Shown one piece after another: positions 58,075 through 64,000 of a DNA stretch of 64,000 nucleotides. The translations under genes were made by a program, and so were the position numbers. The notes beneath the pieces were generated by a model. The model did no database searches and was not told the origin of the DNA. It saw only the letters and a program-made list of their open reading frames with translations. This DNA is from Anaeramoeba flamelloides (Eukaryota; Metamonada; Anaeramoebidae). Where the stretch lies: NCBI GenBank assembly GCA_027625915.1, contig JANTQA010000012.1, forward strand, positions 12,052,501 through 12,116,500, in the 5' to 3' direction. Position 1 is the stretch's first letter, and each line of letters opens with the position of its first letter.

Positions 58075-58560
58075 CCACTTCCTTGATGTTTTCTTGAGTT
58101 TTCAATTTATTTGTGAAGTGTTCTAGGTTTTTTTTACTTTTCGAATTAAACAGAAATTTTCCGTTTATTTCAAAAAGTAAAAAAACCCGAACGAAAAACA
58201 ATCAATTTTCCAAATAATATATAAAACCTCAAAAAAAAAAACCTAGAACACTTCACAAATAAATAGAAAACTCAAAAAAGGTAACGAATATCCGTTGATA
58301 ATCCAAATAAACAGAAAACTCAAGAAAACCTAAGGGTGCTTTTTCAAAATTCTAAAGAATAGAGAAAAATCGTAGATTTTACTTAATTCTTTAAAATTAA
58401 GGATTATTTTCTTGGGGTTTCTATTTAAATCTGAAAACTCTATTGACTTAACAAATTAACAGAAAACTTAAGAATGGCCAATAGTGGGTTTTTTTTTTTT
58501 TTATTTTACTTTTTGAAAGAATAAAGAAAAAATCAAAAAAAAATTAGGGTTATTTCTTAA
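58075..58560. repeat. Fold-back repeat R3, copy 3
   Basis: Contains GTGAAGTGTTCTAGGTTTTT and its inverted partner AAAACCTAGAACACTTCAC about 90 bases later, with AAATAAACAGAAAACTCAAG. It matches 7788-8460 and 27340-27990. Confidence 0.65.
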
Positions 58561-60480
58561 ATGAAGTTAAATCTAATGACTCTGGATACCTATTTTAATT
58601 TGATGATGAAAATGATATTATTAAATTTTATATTAGTAATATTTTAATTATTAATTTTTTTTTCTATTTTAATAATAATCTCTCTACTTCCTTCTTTTTC
58701 TCAATAAATAAATAAATTTATAAAAATTTTTACTAAAACAGTTTATAAACCTTGATCAAACAATTTTTCGTAACATTTAATAAAAATATTAGAACTTAGT
58801 TTTCAATAAAAACTTGTTTTACTATTGAAAACTATTTTATTCTTTTAAATTGGATATTGTTTATTTTTTATTTTATTTTTATTTTTAATAAATAGTCATA
58901 AATAGGTGTATATTTTTAAAAAATTTGTTAATTTTTTTGTAAATTTTTCAAAGAATATTTTCTCTGGAAGTATTTCTATTTGTCAATTTGTGATATAAAA
59001 TCAAGAGAAGAGTAATTCAAATACTAGTTATATCAAACCTATTGTTATTAATTTCAAAATTATTAATTTTAAAAATATTTCTAAAAAATGAAAAAAAAAG
59101 CATCTTTTTATTAGGGAAAATAGAGGACGGTAAATGTAAATAAAAAAAGGTAATTGATAAGGATATAAACAATTTTGTTAAATAATAAAATATTCTCATA
59201 AGTTTTCAATTCTCCTCGAAATTTACAAATTTTATCAAGATTAAACTTCATTTGAAAAAAAGTTTATATTCAAAAAAATAAAAAAATTAAATACTAATTT
59301 TTACCTCTAAAAATATCAATATCGAATTGTAACCAAGACTTTAAGATCTTTAATTAAAGTAATATCCCCCAAAAAATAACATATAATTATGATTTGAAAC
59401 TTTGGTATCTTAAATTAAAGCAATTTCTTACAAATAAACAAATTGAATTATTATTAAGACACAATTAATTGGTTTTAAATGTGTATTTTGTGTATTAGAT
59501 ACGCAAGTGGAAACATTTTTGAAAATTTTCAAAAATGGTTTTTATCCACATACTAATTATTTTTTGTGTAGAATTTTGTGTATATTTTACAGATTCAATC
59601 CGAAAAGTATTTTTATAAATATTGCCCAAAATCGAAAAAAAGTTGATTTTTAGGCATTTTTTTATAGGGAATTTTACAATGAAAAAAAAAATTTTTTTTT
59701 TATATTTTTTGGGATTTTTATATTTTTTTTTTAAATACTTTGTTAATCTTTTTTTACAAAATAGAATCGATATTTTTGAGTTTTTTTAAAGACATTTTAT
59801 GTCAATCAATCGAAATTAAAATACAAAAAAAAATCTTTTTATTTATTTGATTTTACAAAAATTCATTTTTTTTGAAAAAAATCGATTTTTTTGATACATA
59901 TACAGGAACCCAGAATTTCTTAAAAATCAAATGAAAAATTATTTTTTGGGTTTTTTTGAGTAAGTAAACAAAATTGATATTTTTTACCCCAAAAATCAAA
60001 AATTTCATTTTTTAAAAAATCCTATTTTTAAATGAAAATTGACATTTTTTAACAATTTTGAAATTTTTATTCAGGTGATTTTTTTTTCCTTAGGAGATTT
60101 ACTATGGTGCGAGGCGCTCCAACAATATAAAAGTATAATGAAGATTTTTTAAAAGGTCAAAAATAAAAAAAAGGATTTTTTTATTGTGCCCTTAATCGCT
60201 GGAAAAATAGTCGAAAAAAGTCTACTATTTTTGGGCAGCCGTTACCTCATTTTTTTCATTATTCTCATTTTTTTTTGAACTCCATAAAAAAGTTTTAAAC
60301 TCTATTTCTTCTGAACCCGATTTTAACCATTTATTATCATTACCTCTTAATTATAATGATATACCCTTTGATTCAAAAAAAAAAAAGAATTCAATTAAAA
60401 TGAAAAATATTTATTTGATTTTAAATACAGAAAATCACTAAAATGATTTATCAGAGGATAAAAATTAATGTTACAAAAAA

Positions 60481-60534
60481 GTATATATATATATATGTAT
60501 GTATATGTATGTATGTATGTATATGTATAAGAAA
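60481..60534. repeat. (TA)n and (ATGT)n microsatellite
   Basis: A short TA run followed by repeated ATGT units. Confidence 0.9.
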
Positions 60535-60837
60535 TTAATTAAAGAAATTAAAAGAAATGAAAATTAATTAAAGAATTAGAATTGTCTAAAATAATCAAAA
60601 AAAATCAAGTGTCGAGTAAGATCCAATTAAAATTTTTGTTTGTTCATAAAACTTGTTCATCCATAAGTCTAAATTTCAATGGTTTGATGTTATTTTTTTT
60701 GGTTTTGAGTGTATAGTTAAGATCTTGTAATAATGAACCGAAAATTTTCTGATTTTGGTGATTCATTTGGATCAATGATGATTCTCTTTCAATTCATAAT
60801 CCTTGTTTTTTAATCATTATTTTCAAAGTAACATATA

Positions 60838-60870
60838 TAGATAGAGGGGTAGAGGGATAAATAGATAAAG

Positions 60871-60904
<34 letters not shown>

Positions 60905-60934
60905 ATAAATAGATAAATAGATAGATAGATAGAT
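60838..60934. repeat. (GATA)n microsatellite linked to the R1 family
   Basis: Imperfect then perfect GATA repeats. The flanking words GGGGTAGAGGGATAAATAG and GATAAAGAGATAG recur in reverse complement at 62899-62945, beside R1 copy c, and a short GATA run precedes copy b at 62194. The tract thus seems to travel with, or seed beside, R1. Confidence 0.85.
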
Positions 60935-61001
60935 ATATAAACATTTTTTCAGTCAAAGGGGACAACATTTTTTTCACTTATCAATTAATATATATATATT
61001 A

Positions 61002-61526
61002 TAAACTAAAATTCAAAATTTTCCACACAGCTAAAACGTTCCAAACAATCACAATAATACAATTTAATTCAAATTTGAAATAATTTTGATTTTTGTGAAA
61101 TATGAAAATCATTTTTTCATCTTTTTGTTTTTGTTTTCATTTCATTTTTTGAATTACTTAATTTGTTTCGTTGTATCAAAATTTTTTTCAACCATTGATA
61201 TTATGGTAAAGTTGAGTTGTTCCAAATAGAAGAACCTAAATAAAATTAATTGGTAGTATCTAATCTTTGATCGATCAATTTTCCTAATAGAATTCCAACA
61301 AATTTACCAATGTATTTTTTTTGTTTTGCTCTCTCCAGAATTTTTAGCACACCCTTGATTTATTTGTATTGATAATTATTTATTTATTGTTTTGTGAGTA
61401 TTGTAATTTATAAACAAGTGTTAACATTTCAATTAGTGAATGGTTCTAATTTGGTAAATCTTCTTGAATTGATTAAATAAGTTTTTTTTCACAAATCGAA
61501 TTTTGGTGTGTTAAAAACTTTGAATT

Positions 61527-61534
<8 letters not shown>
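61002..61534 (+). repeat. R1 repeat, copy d
   Basis: It begins TAAACTAAAATTCAAAATTT and ends GAATTGGGGTTTA, followed by a (TA)n run. It is closest to copy e at 41582-42127 and more diverged from copies b and c. Confidence 0.75.
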
Positions 61535-61558
<24 letters not shown>

Positions 61559-61574
61559 ATTGTATTTCCTTAAA

Positions 61575-62195
61575 ATAACAAATAAGAAAGTAGCAGAATA
61601 ATACACTTCAAAGAATTGTTAACACCCGTCTAAAAGAAACTTAATTAATCATTAGATTTTCTTAAAAATTGAAAAACTCAAATTCTTAGTGCCCCATTGA
61701 GAAAAACAAGAGTGTTCGTTTTCTCTTCTAATGGTATTTGAATAATAAATAGGAAACAATTTTCACTTCATTTTTTGTACTTTTCTTTTAGAAATCAAGT
61801 CCCCAAATGAAGTTTGTTGGTATTTGTGGTCTCTATTTGAAAAAGGAAATGACAATGAAGTGAAAAATTTTCACATTTATTAATCAAATATAATGATCAA
61901 AGATTGAATAAAATTCCAATAGAAATCAATATGATTTCTCAACAATAATTTCCAAATATTTCAATAACCTTAAAATATCAAGTTTTTACCAAGTGACTAT
62001 TGATCTTGCAATAAAATTTTTTTGCAACTTAATTAGGTTTTAAAAAAAGTGTAAAAATGTGCAAAAATGTGAAAAAATGATTTCAATTTTGAAAATTTCC
62101 AAAATATTTTTTTTCTTTTAATATCGATGCAAACCCTTTAAACATATGTATTTCACCCATTACAACTGGGCCCCTTTGACTGAAAAATATTTTAG
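61575..62195 (+). repeat. Dispersed repeat R2, copy 2
   Basis: It aligns with 30655-31215. It carries about 150 extra bp at 61735-61885, whose ends (CAATTTTCACTTCATT and AATGAAGTGAAAAATTTTC) are inverted copies of each other, suggesting a small element inserted into R2. The repeat ends close to the start of R1 copy b. Confidence 0.65.
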
Positions 62196-62212
62196 ATAGA
62201 TAGAGAGATATA

Positions 62213-62745
62213 TAAACTAATTTCCAAAATTTTTGACACAGTTTAAATGGTTGAACGAATAGCAATACTCCATTTTACATTCAATTTAGAAATAATTTTG
62301 ATTTTCAAACTATTTCATTTCAGTCTTTTTTGTTTTTTTTTCATTTCCTTTTTTGTAGTTAGGTAATCTGCTTCATTAGATCTGAAAAAAAATTTTCGAT
62401 GGTTGATAGAAGGATAATGTTGAGTTTGTTAAATAGAAAAATTACATACAATTGGTCGATGTTATCTTAACGTTTGATCGATCAACAATTATTGGTGAAA
62501 TTTCAACAAATTTACCAATACATTTTTTGTTCAGCTCTTTTCATTATTTTTGATACACCCATTTTTATTTTTGAGTTTTATATTTTTTTCTTTGATTTGT
62601 ATTAAAATGATTATTTATAAAAGTATTAATACTCAGTAACTTAAATGTGATTTTATATTAGGTTTGTAAAAATATAATAAATTGAGTTTTATTTTTGTCT
62701 ATTTTTTGATTTGTTTGTATCCATTTTTTTTTGGAATGGGGTTTA
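62213..62745 (+). repeat. R1 repeat, copy b (left arm of a large inverted repeat)
   Basis: 533 bp, starting TAAACTAATTTCCAAAA and ending TTGGAATGGGGTTTA. It is nearly identical, on the opposite strand, to 62955-63484: I saw only scattered single-base and short indel differences. Confidence 0.85.
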
Positions 62746-62954
62746 TCAAACTTTAAGTTGGATTGAGGAGTTTAATTTCTCAATTCAAACAAATTGGAAC
62801 TAAAATGTTCCAATCTATCAAAAAAGGAACAAAATGTTCCAATTTAGATTTTGGGATGTTTAAAAACACAACCCCAATGAAAAGGATTTCAAATTTCATA
62901 TATCTATCTATCTATTTATCTCTTTAACTCTCTATTCCCCTATCCCTCTATCTC

Positions 62955-63484
62955 AACCCCATTCCAAAAAAAAATGGATACAAACAAATCAAAAATAGAC
63001 AAAAATAAAACTCAATTTATTATATTTTTACAAACCTAATATAAAATCACATTTAAGTTACTGAGTATTAATACTTTTATAAATAATCATTTTAATACAA
63101 ATCAAAGAAAAAAATATAAAACTCAAAAATAAAAATGGGTGTATCAAAAATAATGAAAAGAGCCGAACAAAAAATGTATTGGTAAATTTGTTGAAATTTC
63201 ACCAACAATTGTTGATCGATCAAACGTTAAGATAACATCAACTAATTGTATGTAATTTTTCTATTTAACAAACTCAACATTATCCTTCTATCAACCATCG
63301 AAAATTTTTTTTCAGATCTAATGAAGCAGATTACCTAACTACAAAAAAGGAAATGAAAAAAAAACAAAAAAGACAAAAATGAAATAGTTTAAAAATCAAA
63401 ATTATTTCCAAATTGAATTTAAAGTGTAGTATTGTTGTTCTTTCCACTGTTTAAACTGTGTCAAAATTTTTGGAATATAGTTTA
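62955..63484 (-). repeat. R1 repeat, copy c (right arm of a large inverted repeat)
   Basis: The reverse complement of copy b, including the same GATA-derived flank (62899-62945). It ends TTTTTGGAATATAGTTTA. Confidence 0.85.
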
Positions 63485-63509
63485 GTATAAAGTACCAAAC
63501 TTAAATATT

Positions 63510-63632
63510 TTTTTGATCCGCATTGTTAAAATGTGGAGCATAAATTCATCAATTGGTGTTAAATGTACTTATAAGTACATTTTAACACCATTTTTAACAT
63601 TAGGGACATAGACTTTCCCTTATGTTAAAAAA
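63510..63632 (+). repeat. 120-bp direct repeat with a perfect hairpin core, copy 1
   Basis: It starts TTTTTTGATCCGCATTGTTA and recurs at 63838-63960. Its core, 63555-63589, is a 35-base near-perfect palindrome with arms GGTGTTAAATGTACTT. In copy 2 the centre of the palindrome has mutated. Confidence 0.75.
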
Positions 63633-63837
63633 ACACTTTGGATTTTTTGGGATTTTTTAAACATACCAAAAGCAATTATTGGAACATTTTGTTCCTTTAA
63701 TTTGCAAATTGGAACAAAAATGTTCCAAGTTTTCTGAATTGGCAACTTTAACTCCTCAATTCAACTTAAAGTTTTGTAGTTTAAAACAACAAAACTTAAT
63801 TATATTTGTTTTATAAAAAAAAAAACAACAAAAAAAT

Positions 63838-63960
63838 ATTTTTTGATCCGCATTGTTAAAATGTCAAACAAAAATTCATCAATCAGTGTCAAATGTACTT
63901 ACAACTACATTTTAACACCATTTTTAACATTAGGACCATAGACTTTTCCGAATGTTAAAA
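63838..63960 (+). repeat. 120-bp direct repeat, copy 2
   Basis: Matches 63510-63632 in the same orientation, including TTTTGATCCGCATTGTTAAA, AATTCATCAAT and ACATTTTAACACCATTTTTA. Copies lie about 330 bp apart. The window ends 40 bp later, so more copies may follow. Confidence 0.75.
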
Positions 63961-64000
63961 AAAAAACTTTTTTTTCTTTTGTTGGTTTTTTTATTGATTT

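Larger units (their letters stand above)
62750..63776. repeat. Palindromic element enclosing R1 copy c
   Basis: The left end (AAACTTTAAGTTGGATTGAG, then AATTGGAAC and AAATGTTCC words, 62749-62850) is inverted at the right (63680-63776, ending CTCAATTCAACTTAAAGTTT). Both ends contain repeated GGAACAAAATGTTCC palindromes. R1 copy c lies inside. This looks like one inverted-repeat element carrying another, or a rearranged fold-back. Confidence 0.6.
57289..64000. other. Repeat-rich region right of the deubiquitinase gene
   Basis: No gene was recognised to the end of the window. It holds R3 copy 3 (58075-58560), a T-rich stretch with a small GC-richer island (59480-60260), tetranucleotide repeats (60481-60934), R1 copy d, R2 copy 2, and the head-to-head R1 copies with their surrounding palindromes (62213-63960). 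The part 58600-59480 is AT-rich with nothing recognisable. Confidence 0.6.

Noticed and set aside
1-64000. Retroelements, LTRs, Polintons or other virus-derived elements
   Set aside because: No reverse transcriptase, integrase, polymerase or capsid motif and no long terminal direct repeats were seen. All repeats found look like non-coding inverted-repeat elements.
1-64000. tRNA and rRNA genes
   Set aside because: No T-loop/acceptor combination or rRNA core sequence was recognised by eye. A tRNAscan-SE and Infernal run would settle it.

Overview
The window is nuclear DNA from an AT-rich (roughly 75-80% A+T by eye) microbial eukaryote. The evidence is GT-AG introns, the standard genetic code (all six genes end in TAA or TAG and have no internal stops), conserved eukaryotic proteins, and long Lys/Glu-, Asn/Glu- and Asp-rich low-complexity tracts inside them. 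The KEKEKE-type insertions suggest an amoeboid or metamonad protist such as Anaeramoeba, but this is a guess from protein style and not a demonstrated placement.

Six protein genes are supported. From left to right they are: a secreted papain-family cysteine protease (2114-3091); on the minus strand an EDC4/Ge-1/Varicose mRNA-decapping scaffold (14452-10670); eIF2B subunit beta in three exons (21445-25638); a PMCA-type calcium ATPase in five exons (29056-36071); an unrecognised protein with a canonical PCNA-interacting PIP box (about 39063-40739); and a giant USP9X/USP34-like deubiquitinase in four exons (45284-57288, about 3284 aa). They are not an operon. They serve separate housekeeping roles: proteolysis, mRNA decay, translation initiation control, calcium efflux, DNA replication or repair, and ubiquitin removal.

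Introns fall into two sizes. Some are short (150-263 bp) and others long (1.2-2.9 kb). Several long introns carry pieces of dispersed repeats that also occur between genes.

More than half of the window is non-coding. Much of it consists of at least eight dispersed repeat families with no recognisable coding capacity, many built as inverted repeats or fold-backs (MITE-like). The most striking are a 530-550 bp family (R1) with five copies, two of which stand head to head at 62213-63484 as a nearly identical inverted repeat nested inside a second palindrome, and an approximately 1.1 kb family (R4, 17480-18610 and 25810-28555) whose two copies keep a 23-nt perfect hairpin and long well-conserved non-coding stretches. 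No rRNA, tRNA, CRISPR array, reverse transcriptase, integrase or capsid gene was recognised. Repeat boundaries and identities were judged by eye, not by alignment.
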